DNA from: Bacteroidaceae bacterium
Lineage (GTDB): Bacteria > Bacteroidota > Bacteroidia > Bacteroidales > Bacteroidaceae
Reading direction: 5' to 3'
Assembly (NCBI GenBank): GCA_024398715.1
Contig: JAKSIP010000001.1
Coordinates: forward strand, 62,001 to 126,000
Length of the DNA: 64,000 nt
How positions within the stretch are numbered: position 1 is the first letter of the stretch; each line of letters begins with the position of its first letter. Made by a program: the position numbers and the translations under genes. Under the pieces are notes generated by a model. It worked only from the letters and a program-made list of their open reading frames with translations, was not told the origin of the DNA and ran no database searches. Positions 17,866 to 26,825 of this stretch are shown here, piece after piece.

Positions 17866-19122
17866 ATGGGTGAGGCTCAAAACATTTTACTGACTCTGCT
17901 GTTTTTCCTTGAAACATCTGTGCTTTTATATCTGGAAAAGAAAGCATGGAATACGTATTATACCCCATTAAATATTCTGTCAATTCCATTTGCAGTAGTC
18001 CTGACCGTATGTGTTGTAATTGAAGGCCGATGGGAATTTGTAGATTTCCATTATCCTGTATTGCTTATCTGGAATATCGGACTTTTGTTGTTTGCTGTTC
18101 CAAGTCTGATTCTTGCCTGGTGTCTCAAGCGTGCAAACAGTCCGTTGACAGACAATTTGTCAAGCATAAGGAATGACCATTTTCATGAATCTCTGTTTTG
18201 GATAGGATTGGTTCTGTTGGTAGCCTTTCTGTACAGATTGTACAGTATGCGCGGTCTGTTTGGCATTATTGCTGCCGAAGAATTTGCAGACATGTACGCT
18301 TTTCATGGTCTGTGGTCCCATTTGCGTATGTTAGGTCTTGTCATAATGATACTTTCAATATATCATCTGGACAAAAAACATTTGCATTTATGGATTCTGA
18401 TTATTGGATTCCTCATTGTGAATTTTGTAAACCAGGTAAAAGGTGCCATTATCATTCCCTGCGTAACTGGAATCCTGATGCGTATCTGTACTGGTAAAAC
18501 AAGAATTACCATAAGGCTGTTATTGTGGATACTTGTTGGAGCAATAGGCGTGTTTATGATGATGTACATTGTTGTTCCTGTCATTCTGAACCAAAGTCAG
18601 GTAGGCATCAGCATAATTGGTTTTGTACTCAAAAACTTTTGCCATTATCTGACAAGCGGTATTTTAGGTCTGAGTACTGATATCTGCAGAGAGATGCCGG
18701 ATAAGGGCGACTTTGAAATACTGTTTTCACAGTTTGTCAATATTGGAAAAACAATAGCAGGAGATCAGGATCTGCTTAGTCCTGTCAATCCGTTCTATTT
18801 TACTACAGGACTGAACTGGACCAATGTGCGCACATTCTTCGGCACAATTCTGGTTTATTCCAATTATGTGGAATTTGCATTGTATGTACTGCTATTCAGT
18901 ACTGTAATGTACTCTCTAATGATTATAGCCCGCAAGAGCTGTGATTTATATTCCAACCTGATTTTTTACATAGAATGCGGTTATCTTGCAATGGGGTGGT
19001 TTGAGTTTTATTTCTTCCACTTGCAGATAATTGAATTACCAATCATAGCACTCTTGCTTTATCTGTGTTATGAATTCATAGGAAACCATAACTATGGGAC
19101 TGAAAAAGAATGTGCTGTATAG
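17866..19122 (+). CDS. Oligosaccharide repeat-unit polymerase-like membrane protein (Wzy type)
   Basis: A 418-residue polytopic protein, with hydrophobic spans throughout and about 10-12 TM segments. There is a longer extramembrane loop in the middle to late part (around EMPDKGDFEILFSQFVN and SPVNPFYFTTGLNW), as in O-antigen polymerases. Sequence motifs in this family are weak, so the call rests on topology and on lying between Wzz- and Wzx-type genes. It overlaps the flippase gene by 29 bases. Confidence 0.75.
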   Translation: MGEAQNILLTLLFFLETSVLLYLEKKAWNTYYTPLNILSIPFAVVLTVCVVIEGRWEFVDFHYPVLLIWNIGLLLFAVPSLILAWCLKRANSPLTDNLSSIRNDHFHESLFWIGLVLLVAFLYRLYSMRGLFGIIAAEEFADMYAFHGLWSHLRMLGLVIMILSIYHLDKKHLHLWILIIGFLIVNFVNQVKGAIIIPCVTGILMRICTGKTRITIRLLLWILVGAIGVFMMMYIVVPVILNQSQVGISIIGFVLKNFCHYLTSGILGLSTDICREMPDKGDFEILFSQFVNIGKTIAGDQDLLSPVNPFYFTTGLNWTNVRTFFGTILVYSNYVEFALYVLLFSTVMYSLMIIARKSCDLYSNLIFYIECGYLAMGWFEFYFFHLQIIELPIIALLLYLCYEFIGNHNYGTEKECAV

Positions 19123-20527
19123 TTCTCTGCTGACATTGAGCACCTATCTGGTGCCATTGATAGTATTCCCGTACATATCGCGTGTGCTCGGGGCGGACGG
19201 ACTTGGTATAATAGACAATGTTGATTATACAATAGATTATTGCATTCTGTTGTCAATGCTTGGTATGAACCTGCTTGGAATAAGAGAGATAGCAAAGAAC
19301 AGAGCAAATCCGTCCAAACTGCAGAAGGTATTCAGTAACCTTTTTACACTCAATATAGTGACAACCTTTATTGTATTGTGTGTTCTGTCTGTTCTTGTAT
19401 TCACAATTCCACAATGGCATGAAAGGTGGCAGGTGTTCTGTCTGGGAGCATCAAAAATTGTTTTCAACCTGTTCTGGATTGAATGGTTTTTCAAAGGAAT
19501 AGAAAACTTCAAGTATATTACATTGCGCACAATATTCATAAGACTGGCTTTTGTAATCAGTGTATTCATATTTGTCAGAACAAAAGAAGATTATTTGAAG
19601 TATTATATTCTCTGGTTGTCCATTACTGCAGGAAATGCCATATCCAACTGGACATACCGCCGCAGATTTGTCAGACTGTCTTTCAAAAATCTGGAACTGG
19701 GGAACTATCTGAAACCGTTTGTCATGCTTGGCTTGGTTGCCATATGTTCTGCCGTCTATACCAAACTGAATGTTACCATTTTGGGATTTTTTGCAGACGA
19801 TTCACAGGTTGGTTACTATACAGCTGCCATGCGCTTGTATCAGGTACTGATAGCCATGTTCTCTTCCATAACAGGTGTAATGCTGCCAAGGATGAGTTCC
19901 CTGCTGGCCAATAACGATATGGACAGCGTAAAGAACCTTACTGACAAGGTATTCGGATTTCTCTTCCTGTTTGCAATTCCCATTGTTGTATATCTTGAAT
20001 TTTTTGCTCCTGAATTCTTTTTGCTTTTTACCGGGTCTGGTTACGAGGGGGCTGTCCTGCCGTTACGTATTGTAATTTTCCAGTTACTCATAATTGGTAC
20101 AGAACAGATTTTTATTCTGCAGCTTCTTATTCCGGGTGGATATGACATGAAAGCCCTATTATGTACAATAACTGGAGCCTCCATTTGTATATTATGTAAC
20201 CTGCTGTTTACAAAAGAATTGGGCGCTGTAGGCAGTTCAATTGCATGGATTGCCGCAGAAAGCGCTGTCATGCTGATAGCCTGCGGATATGTCAAAAAAT
20301 ATTTCGACATAGCATTTCCATTCAAGACATTGCTTTTGTTCATTGTTTATTCAATTCCTTATGCTATCTTTGCAGCTGCAATTCTGATTCTGTCTGAAAA
20401 TATGTGGATAAGATTGGGCGTATCTGCCGTTCTGTTCGCTGTTTGGGCAGTAATATTGGAAGAAAAAATATTTAAAATCAATCTGTTTGCGGATTTTGGA
20501 GCTTTGCTCGGCAAACGGAAACGGTGA
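19094..20527 (+). CDS. Wzx-type flippase (polysaccharide biosynthesis/MATE-like)
   Basis: A 477-residue polytopic protein of the MOP superfamily. The N-terminus NVLYSSLLTLSTYLVPLIVFPYISRVLGADGLG is typical of Wzx proteins (shown here only as recognisable pattern: LVPLIVFPYISRVLG). About 12-14 TM segments are visible. The role is export of undecaprenyl-linked repeat units to the periplasmic side for polymerisation. The start overlaps the upstream gene by 29 bases, so translation is probably coupled. Confidence 0.9.
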   Translation: MGLKKNVLYSSLLTLSTYLVPLIVFPYISRVLGADGLGIIDNVDYTIDYCILLSMLGMNLLGIREIAKNRANPSKLQKVFSNLFTLNIVTTFIVLCVLSVLVFTIPQWHERWQVFCLGASKIVFNLFWIEWFFKGIENFKYITLRTIFIRLAFVISVFIFVRTKEDYLKYYILWLSITAGNAISNWTYRRRFVRLSFKNLELGNYLKPFVMLGLVAICSAVYTKLNVTILGFFADDSQVGYYTAAMRLYQVLIAMFSSITGVMLPRMSSLLANNDMDSVKNLTDKVFGFLFLFAIPIVVYLEFFAPEFFLLFTGSGYEGAVLPLRIVIFQLLIIGTEQIFILQLLIPGGYDMKALLCTITGASICILCNLLFTKELGAVGSSIAWIAAESAVMLIACGYVKKYFDIAFPFKTLLLFIVYSIPYAIFAAAILILSENMWIRLGVSAVLFAVWAVILEEKIFKINLFADFGALLGKRKR

Positions 20528-20536
20528 TAGCATTCT

Positions 20537-21361
20537 ATGATTCCAGATATTTCTGTTCTTTTTGTTTGTGTGAATTACAATTCGTACAGACAGTTGGACA
20601 ATTTCCTGTTGAGCATTCTGACAGCGTATAACAAGTACGTTGGACATTCAGAATCAAAACTCACAATAAAGGTAGTTGTTGCTGACAATTCCGCTGAATA
20701 CAGTCAGGTCTGCACAGATACTTTCCCTTTCCCGGTTGTCCAATACCAGACAAAGGCCAATGCCGGTTATCTTGGAGGTGTAACGCGCGCCCGCGCTGCT
20801 CTCGGGCTTGATTTCAGCGAATGGAATTTCTCGGTCATTTCCAATGTCGATGTGAATGTATCTGCAGATTTCTTTTCCAATCTGGCTGGACATGTAGGAA
20901 ATAATGGGGTAGGCTGTATTGCTCCGGCAATAATTTCACGGCAGACACATTCCGACCGTAACCCAAAACTCCTAGTCAGAACGCCCAAGCGTAACCTTCA
21001 GATTATGAAATTCCTGTTTTCATTTCCGGTTCTGTACAAACTGAAAACAAAAATTTCATCCGGCAAAATGAGAGGCAGCGGGGATACTGAAAGGGATATC
21101 TATGCAGCGCATGGATCTTTCATGATATTTACAGACGCGTTTGCCCGTTTTCTCAACAGCTTTGAATTCCCATCTTTTCTTTTCTGCGAGGAAATCTATT
21201 TTGCGGAGCATCTTGCACAAGCCGGTCTGCATACAAGATATGTGCCTTCTATTGTTATTTCTGACATGGACCATCAGAGTACGGGCAAAATGAAATTCAG
21301 CTCATATTGCAGAATGAATAAGGATTCCATCAGGATGATAATGAAGAATTATTACCGTTAA
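20537..21361 (+). CDS. Glycosyltransferase, family 2
   Basis: A 274-residue cytosolic or membrane-associated GT-A enzyme. VLFVCVNYNSYRQL, VADNSAE and NAGYLGGVTRA are family 2 nucleotide-sugar binding segments, and SNVDVNVS is the DXD-equivalent. CEEIYFAEHL and HQSTGKM lie in the acceptor half. Donor and acceptor sugars cannot be told. It lies 9 bases after the flippase gene. Confidence 0.85.
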   Translation: MIPDISVLFVCVNYNSYRQLDNFLLSILTAYNKYVGHSESKLTIKVVVADNSAEYSQVCTDTFPFPVVQYQTKANAGYLGGVTRARAALGLDFSEWNFSVISNVDVNVSADFFSNLAGHVGNNGVGCIAPAIISRQTHSDRNPKLLVRTPKRNLQIMKFLFSFPVLYKLKTKISSGKMRGSGDTERDIYAAHGSFMIFTDAFARFLNSFEFPSFLFCEEIYFAEHLAQAGLHTRYVPSIVISDMDHQSTGKMKFSSYCRMNKDSIRMIMKNYYR

Positions 21362-21367
21362 TGTCAG

Positions 21368-22612
21368 ATGAACAGAATAGAGACCATTGTATATAATGCG
21401 GTGCGTAACAACACCGAGCTGAAATTTGCATTGCGCAATGTATATCAGAGCATATTTGATCTTATGCCGCGTAAAAAAGATTTCTACGCAAAAGATACCG
21501 TTACAATAGAGAACTGTTTCTTTGGTTTTCACGATATTTCTCCATTTTCTGCAGACGGTTCAAAGATTCTGGTAAACCGCAGCAGTTTTGACCTGCGCAT
21601 GCCTCTTCCTGGAGAAACATTACAGGTGGGATATTACGGTTTTGACAACGGAAAACCAGGAGACTTCCATGTAATGGGAGAGTCTGCCGCATGGAATTTC
21701 CATAAAGGCTGCAGACTTCAGTGGAGAGACAACAGCAGTGTAGTGTTCAATTCTGCAGTAAACAACAATCTTGTAAGTGTATGCCGTTCATTGGACGGGA
21801 CTGAAAGAATCATTGGGTTTCCCATAGACACACTTTCCCCTAACGGAAAACTCGCAACAGGTTTCAGTTATGAGCGTCTTGAGATGTGTATGCCCGGATA
21901 CGGCTATCCATACAAGGACAATGGGCTGACAGATTGCTATGCACCATCAGAAACTGGCCTGTTTGTAATAGATATTGAAAAGAATACAAGAGAATTGGCT
22001 GTCTCTCTTGAACAACTGTCAGGTCAGGTAACTGCAAAAGGAAACTATTTCCATTACGTTACACATTCAGAGTGGTCAAAAGACGGGCGATACATCTCTT
22101 TCCTGCACCGTTGGGTGGACTTGAAAGAAGTTATGAAACGTCATACCAGAATGATGGTGTTCGATACCCAGACAAAAGAACTGATTGAACTGCCCTCACA
22201 GCAGTCCGGCTCCCATTATGTCTGGAATAACAGGAATCAGATAGTGGCATCGTGCATCATAGACGGGAAAAGTTGTCACGTAATGTTTGATATGTCAGAC
22301 CTGACACTATGCAGACCCATTGCTGCAGACAAACTGAACAGCGACGGACATCAGTCTTTTATTGGAGACAGTATGTTTGTTACCGATACCTATCCTGACA
22401 AACGGCGGATGGCAAGAATTTTCAGGGTCAATATTGAAGACAGCAGCGCAGAACTTCTTGTCAGCGCCTATTCTCCTAAAAAATTCCAAACAAAGATTCC
22501 TGAAATACATATTGCCTGCGACTTGCATCCCAGAGTATCGGCAGATGGCAAATATTTATGCTGGGACACCGTAACAACAGGTAAAAGATCAATCCGGATA
22601 ATGTCTTTGTAA
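21368..22612 (+). CDS. Unassigned beta-propeller-like protein of the exopolysaccharide cluster
   Basis: I cannot assign this 414-residue protein to a characterised family. It has no signal peptide or membrane span. Repeating strand patterns such as DISPFSADGSKILVNRS, DTLSPNGKLATGFSYERLE, HSEWSKDGRYISFLHRW and LHPRVSADGKYLCWDT (S-x-DGKY followed by a hydrophobic strand) are like the WD40/TolB-type PD40 propeller blades; about five to six blades seem likely. HPRVSADGKYLCWD is close to a classic PD40 blade. It sits between glycosyltransferase genes with 6- and 10-base gaps, so it probably takes part in synthesis or modification of the polymer; that is inference. Confidence 0.65.
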   Translation: MNRIETIVYNAVRNNTELKFALRNVYQSIFDLMPRKKDFYAKDTVTIENCFFGFHDISPFSADGSKILVNRSSFDLRMPLPGETLQVGYYGFDNGKPGDFHVMGESAAWNFHKGCRLQWRDNSSVVFNSAVNNNLVSVCRSLDGTERIIGFPIDTLSPNGKLATGFSYERLEMCMPGYGYPYKDNGLTDCYAPSETGLFVIDIEKNTRELAVSLEQLSGQVTAKGNYFHYVTHSEWSKDGRYISFLHRWVDLKEVMKRHTRMMVFDTQTKELIELPSQQSGSHYVWNNRNQIVASCIIDGKSCHVMFDMSDLTLCRPIAADKLNSDGHQSFIGDSMFVTDTYPDKRRMARIFRVNIEDSSAELLVSAYSPKKFQTKIPEIHIACDLHPRVSADGKYLCWDTVTTGKRSIRIMSL

Positions 22613-22622
22613 GCAACTTTTG

Positions 22623-23501
22623 ATGATGGAAATTTTTGCCGGCATTGTAACATATAATCCTGATTTTGACCGCTTGAAAAAAAGTCTTGAGGTACTTGTT
22701 GCCCGGAAAAATTCCGGTCTGGTCCATATTGCCCAAATTGTTGTGGTTGACAATGGAACAGAAGATATCCGGACTTTGAGAAATGTCTGTTCCATTGATT
22801 TGTGTATTGTGCTGATTGAAAACGGAGAGAATCTTGGTATTGCCGCCGCATTGGACAGAATGTGCGGATACAGTTATGAACAGGACTGCAAATGGCTTCT
22901 GACTCTGGACGATGATTCTGTCATCTCGGAGAATCTGCCTGAATTGTACATGCAGGCTTTGGATAATGCAGGAGACAGCTCCGTGGCAATGGTATGCGGA
23001 CTTGTAAACGAGGCCCATTACGGCAATATGTATTATAATCCAGACTGCAAGGAAACATATCAGTTTGTAGAGCATACCATTACATCGGGTTCTCTTATGA
23101 ATCTGGAAATTTGGAAGAAAGTAGGCGGTTTTGATGATTCACTCTTCATTGACGGTGTCGATTTTGACTACTGCCTGAATCTTAAAAAACACGGCTATAG
23201 GATATTGCGCAACAATCAGGCTGTTCTTCATCATGAGTTGGGTAACGGACGTCCCGTTAATTTTATGGGACGTAAAGTGATTGTCCTTAACCATTCACCG
23301 CAGAGATTGTATTATATTGCCAGGAATTACTGGTATCTTGGAGCAAAGTACAATATGAAAAAATATTGGCATAGGGCTGTTTTCAACAGAATGCTGCTTG
23401 TTCTGCTGTATGAAAAAAACAGACTTGCCAAATTGCGCGCCATGTTTCTTGGCATTTCTCATTCAAAGAAGCATATCTTTGGTAAACAAATGGTAAAATG
23501 A
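22623..23501 (+). CDS. Glycosyltransferase, family 2 (rhamnosyltransferase-like)
   Basis: A 292-residue GT-A enzyme. AGIVTYNPDFDRL, VVVDNGTED and NLGIAAALDRM form the donor half; LTLDDDSVIS is the DXD metal site and DGVDFDYCLNLKKHGYRI matches the ED-like acceptor motif. The pattern is close to rhamnosyltransferases, but the sugar is not certain. Starts are possible at TTG 22620, ATG 22623 and ATG 22626; the first ATG is used. It follows the propeller-like gene by 10 bases. Confidence 0.85.
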   Translation: MMEIFAGIVTYNPDFDRLKKSLEVLVARKNSGLVHIAQIVVVDNGTEDIRTLRNVCSIDLCIVLIENGENLGIAAALDRMCGYSYEQDCKWLLTLDDDSVISENLPELYMQALDNAGDSSVAMVCGLVNEAHYGNMYYNPDCKETYQFVEHTITSGSLMNLEIWKKVGGFDDSLFIDGVDFDYCLNLKKHGYRILRNNQAVLHHELGNGRPVNFMGRKVIVLNHSPQRLYYIARNYWYLGAKYNMKKYWHRAVFNRMLLVLLYEKNRLAKLRAMFLGISHSKKHIFGKQMVK

Positions 23502-23559
23502 TAAAAAAATGTTTTATATTTGCATTCTGTTCGGACGCAGGTGTTCCGTACATGCAAAT

Positions 23560-24369
23560 ATGAAAGATTTCGGATTAGTCTCTATAGTTACAGCTTCTTA
23601 CAATTCTGCCGGTTTTATTGCAGAAACCATTGAGAGTATCATTGCACAGACATATACAAATTGGGAATTGCTTATATGCGATGACTTTTCAACAGACAAT
23701 ACCGTACAGATAATACAGGATTATGCGGAAAAGGATTCCCGCATCAGATTATTTGTACTTTCAAAAAATTCAGGAGCTGGAGTAAGCCGTAACAAAGCCA
23801 TATCAGAATCAAAAGGGAATTATATTGCGTTCTGTGACAGTGATGACCGCTGGAAGCCATATAAGCTGGAAAAACAACTGGAGTATATGGAAGAAAAGAA
23901 ATGTCAGGTATGCTACTCGTCATATCTGTTGTGTAAAGAAGAGAACAACAGTCTGTGCGGCGTTGTATTCTGCGCTCCCAAATATACTTACAGGAATATT
24001 TGTCATAACGGCAGCATAGGATTTTCCACCTGCATTTACAAAACAACCAATATTGGAAGAATTCTCTTGCCTTCAATGCGCAAACGTCAGGATTGGGCAT
24101 TGAAAATCCTTTTGATCAAAAACGGAGGTACTGCATATGGTATCAGAGAACCTCTGGTATATTACAGAGTAAGGTCAAATTCCCTGTCTAGAAAAAAATT
24201 GACTCTTATCAAATATAACATACAGGTCTATAGGGAAATCCTCAATTACGGCTGGTTGCATGCATGGCTTGTATTCCTGTTCTGTTTCACACCAAGACAA
24301 ATTGTCCATAATTGGAAAGTGAGATTGGAAAATCTGTTCCTTTCCAGGAAAAAACTTGCAAAGTTGTAA
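23560..24369 (+). CDS. Glycosyltransferase, family 2 (WaaE/TuaG-like)
   Basis: A 269-residue GT-A enzyme with VSIVTASYNSAGFI, QTYTNWELLICDDFSTDNT and AFCDSDDRWKPYKL, all standard family 2 signatures including the DXD-like DSDD. The frame is open from 23509, but the extra N-terminal 17 residues are not family-like, so the ATG at 23560 is chosen. A perfect -7 box TATATTTG lies at 23515-23522, 38 bases upstream, without a clear -33 element; it may give an internal promoter within the cluster and supports the later start. Confidence 0.85.
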   Translation: MKDFGLVSIVTASYNSAGFIAETIESIIAQTYTNWELLICDDFSTDNTVQIIQDYAEKDSRIRLFVLSKNSGAGVSRNKAISESKGNYIAFCDSDDRWKPYKLEKQLEYMEEKKCQVCYSSYLLCKEENNSLCGVVFCAPKYTYRNICHNGSIGFSTCIYKTTNIGRILLPSMRKRQDWALKILLIKNGGTAYGIREPLVYYRVRSNSLSRKKLTLIKYNIQVYREILNYGWLHAWLVFLFCFTPRQIVHNWKVRLENLFLSRKKLAKL

Positions 24370-24381
24370 AAAGTTTGCTGT

Positions 24382-25902
24382 ATGTATAAATCCTGTCATA
24401 AGATATTTGCTTTTCTGTTGACATGTTGCTTCTCTTTTCCGCTTGCAGCAAAAGACAATGTTCAGGTATCAAAAAAACTTGATATTTCGGCAGAGACAGG
24501 TGTAACATTAAGTTCCGGGAATAATGCTCCGTTCTGGCTTACGGCAAACCGTCAGGGATTGTCTTCTATAAGGAACAACAGTTTTTATCTGGACGGGAAA
24601 GCAATAGGCGGATTCTGTTTCAACAGGAATTGGAGAATAGACTATGGCACAGAATTGGCTGTAGCTGCAGGTTTTGAAAGGGTTCTGAACATTCAGCAGC
24701 TTTATGCCGATTTCTCCTGGAAATGGCTGACTCTGTCTTTCGGAGCAAAAGAAAGGTGGGGAGAATTCAAGAATACTGAATTGAGCTCAGGCGGTCTTAC
24801 ATGGTCCGGTAACAGCCGTTCCATACCCCAAATAAGATTGGAGGTTCCGGAATTCGCCGCTTTTGCCCATGGCTGGCTTGCATTGAAAGGACATGTCTCT
24901 TACGGATTGTATACAGACAGCAGATACCGTAAACAATTCGATAAGGCAACTGTTATGGGGACAGATATCAAATATCACAGCAAAGCGGCCTTTATCAGAA
25001 TAGGTAATGCTGAAAAGTTCCCTTTGAATTTCATTTTCGGCCTTGAGATGTATGCACAGTGGGGCGGATATCAGAACAACAATACAACCGGACAGAAAAT
25101 AAAAGATTTACCCGGCGGTTTCGATTCCGCAATGCAGATTCTGTTGCCGTTCAATGTTGTAGGAAAGCAGACCATGGAAAATGGGAATTCTTTGGGAAGC
25201 TGGCATTTTATCTTTACATGGACAGAAAAGACATGGAAAGCAAAACTCTATTTTGAGCATTTTTACGAGGACCATTCTTCAATGTTGGGAACTGAATATA
25301 AAAATGACCTTGAAGGGAACAAACACTTTGTCACATACGGTTTCAAACAGAGTTTTGGAGACGGCTTATGGGGAATTGAACTTACCGCTCCAAAGTCATG
25401 GCCCGTTAGAAATGTTGTATTTGAATTCCTGAATACAAAAGGACAGTGCGGTTCCGTATTGAATTATCCGAATCCTGACCTTATGGAAGAGGTGTCCGGT
25501 AGGGACGATTATTATGCTCACGGCAGTTACAGGTCATACACCCATTGGGGCTACGGCATGGGCAATCCGCTTGTACTGTCCCCTGTATATAACCAGGACG
25601 GAACACTTGATTACAGAAGCAACCGTATTCTGGCATTCCATTTGGGTGTTGACGGTACCGTAGGAGAACAGGTTGACTGGAAAATATTGGCATCGCATAC
25701 ACGTTCATGGGGAACATACCATCATCCGCTTCCGGAGATAGAGTCTTTCACCATGCTGCTTGTTGGAATGTCTTACAGGTTCGGCTTGTCAGACTGCTGG
25801 AAAGCTTCTATGGAAATTGGCGCCGACTTTGATTCCGGAAATTATCTTGGCAATAATGGCGGTGTAATGTTCACATTAACAAGAAAATTCAATCTGCTAT
25901 GA
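24382..25902 (+). CDS. Capsule assembly Wzi-family outer-membrane protein
   Basis: A 506-residue protein with a signal peptide (about 1-23) followed by KLDISAETGVTLSSGNNAPFWLTANRQG, here abbreviated to the diagnostic NNAPFWLTANRQG segment of the Wzi family in Bacteroidota. The rest is rich in alternating hydrophobic beta strands (WRIDYGTELAVAAGF, LTLSFGAKERWGEF) and ends in aromatic-flanked strands (GVMFTLTRKFNLL), fitting an outer-membrane barrel. E. coli Wzi anchors capsule at the surface; the same role is inferred here. The next gene starts within its stop (ATGA at 25899). Confidence 0.87.
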   Translation: MYKSCHKIFAFLLTCCFSFPLAAKDNVQVSKKLDISAETGVTLSSGNNAPFWLTANRQGLSSIRNNSFYLDGKAIGGFCFNRNWRIDYGTELAVAAGFERVLNIQQLYADFSWKWLTLSFGAKERWGEFKNTELSSGGLTWSGNSRSIPQIRLEVPEFAAFAHGWLALKGHVSYGLYTDSRYRKQFDKATVMGTDIKYHSKAAFIRIGNAEKFPLNFIFGLEMYAQWGGYQNNNTTGQKIKDLPGGFDSAMQILLPFNVVGKQTMENGNSLGSWHFIFTWTEKTWKAKLYFEHFYEDHSSMLGTEYKNDLEGNKHFVTYGFKQSFGDGLWGIELTAPKSWPVRNVVFEFLNTKGQCGSVLNYPNPDLMEEVSGRDDYYAHGSYRSYTHWGYGMGNPLVLSPVYNQDGTLDYRSNRILAFHLGVDGTVGEQVDWKILASHTRSWGTYHHPLPEIESFTMLLVGMSYRFGLSDCWKASMEIGADFDSGNYLGNNGGVMFTLTRKFNLL

Positions 25903-26384
25903 GAAGGATACTGTTCGGCGTTTTGTTCTTCCTGACCGGCTGCACTGCGGTTTTTGATAATCCCAAACTTGATTATCAGTGGCGTCTGAACAGCATCGGA
26001 TACAAATCCGGAAATGATTTTGACGGTAACAGTTGCGCAATGGATTACTGTAAAGGGAAAGTCTATTACAACTTTGCACAGGACCTTGTTGAAATAGACT
26101 ATCATCCGGACAGTTCTGCATACAATATCATGGTAGGCTTGTGCATAGACAGATCAGACACCCTGACTATCGATTTTACAATGTACAATGAGCAGCACCA
26201 GACTGACCCTTCTTTTGTTCCTAACGGCGCTGATCATTCAATAAGGAATCCGGAAGATATATTGGAGAATATACGCAAGTGCGGAATGGAAACGTTGTGC
26301 GAATCCTTTGGCATTGATATTCTTGACAATAAACATATGGTGTTGTCAAACAATAAAGTGGTACTTTCATTTGACAGATGGTAA
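25899..26384 (+). CDS. Small lipoprotein, lipocalin-like
   Basis: A 161-residue protein with signal peptide and lipobox FLTGC (Cys about residue 15). The body begins YQWRLNSIGYKSGN and ends HMVLSNNKVVLSFDRW, a pattern of a small beta barrel with terminal Trp and Phe that resembles lipocalin-like lipoproteins of Bacteroidota. The function is unknown. It overlaps wzi by 4 bases and is followed after one base by the VanZ-like gene, so it is part of the polysaccharide operon. Confidence 0.65.
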   Translation: MRRILFGVLFFLTGCTAVFDNPKLDYQWRLNSIGYKSGNDFDGNSCAMDYCKGKVYYNFAQDLVEIDYHPDSSAYNIMVGLCIDRSDTLTIDFTMYNEQHQTDPSFVPNGADHSIRNPEDILENIRKCGMETLCESFGIDILDNKHMVLSNNKVVLSFDRW

Positions 26385-26385
26385 T

Positions 26386-26808
26386 ATGTTCAAACTAAAA
26401 GGAAGAATAATAGCATTTGTAATTTTGCTGTCTTATGTGGCTCTTGTCTGCTACATGTGTCTGGCAAATTTCAACGATACCGATATGGCATCGTGGCTGC
26501 CAAAGGAACTGTTCGGCATCAAAATTGACAAATGCATCCATTTCTGTCTGTTTTTCCCGGTACCAATACTGTTTTTCATTACATTTCATGGAAAAAGGGT
26601 GGTCCATTCGGCAATATTTGCATTGGTCTGCTGTATTTCTGCCGGAACAGCCATTGAATATTCCCAGAAACTTACTGCTTACCGCACTTTCGATGTTTAT
26701 GACCTGTATGCAAACTATCTGGCTATAGTATGCGGTACGTTCATAATATCTGTTGTGTTTGCTATCAGAAAATTCTACATATACATAAATAATAGGAACA
26801 ACAAATAA
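26386..26808 (+). CDS. VanZ-like membrane protein
   Basis: A 140-residue protein with four predicted TM segments. DKCIHFCLFFPVPILF and GTAIEYSQKLTAYRTFDVYDLYAN match the VanZ-like pattern: a D-K-x-x-H motif near TM2 and an E-x-x-Q ... R-x-x-D-x-x-D segment before the last span. VanZ gives low-level teicoplanin resistance in enterococci, but most relatives have unknown envelope roles. The start is set at the ATG at 26386, just after the upstream stop; a longer open frame (from 26308) would overlap the lipoprotein. Confidence 0.8.
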   Translation: MFKLKGRIIAFVILLSYVALVCYMCLANFNDTDMASWLPKELFGIKIDKCIHFCLFFPVPILFFITFHGKRVVHSAIFALVCCISAGTAIEYSQKLTAYRTFDVYDLYANYLAIVCGTFIISVVFAIRKFYIYINNRNNK

Positions 26809-26825
26809 TTATAAAACATAAGATT

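Noticed and set aside
18198..18497. 99-residue frame inside the polymerase-like gene
   Set aside because: It is another frame of a membrane protein gene with no independent support.
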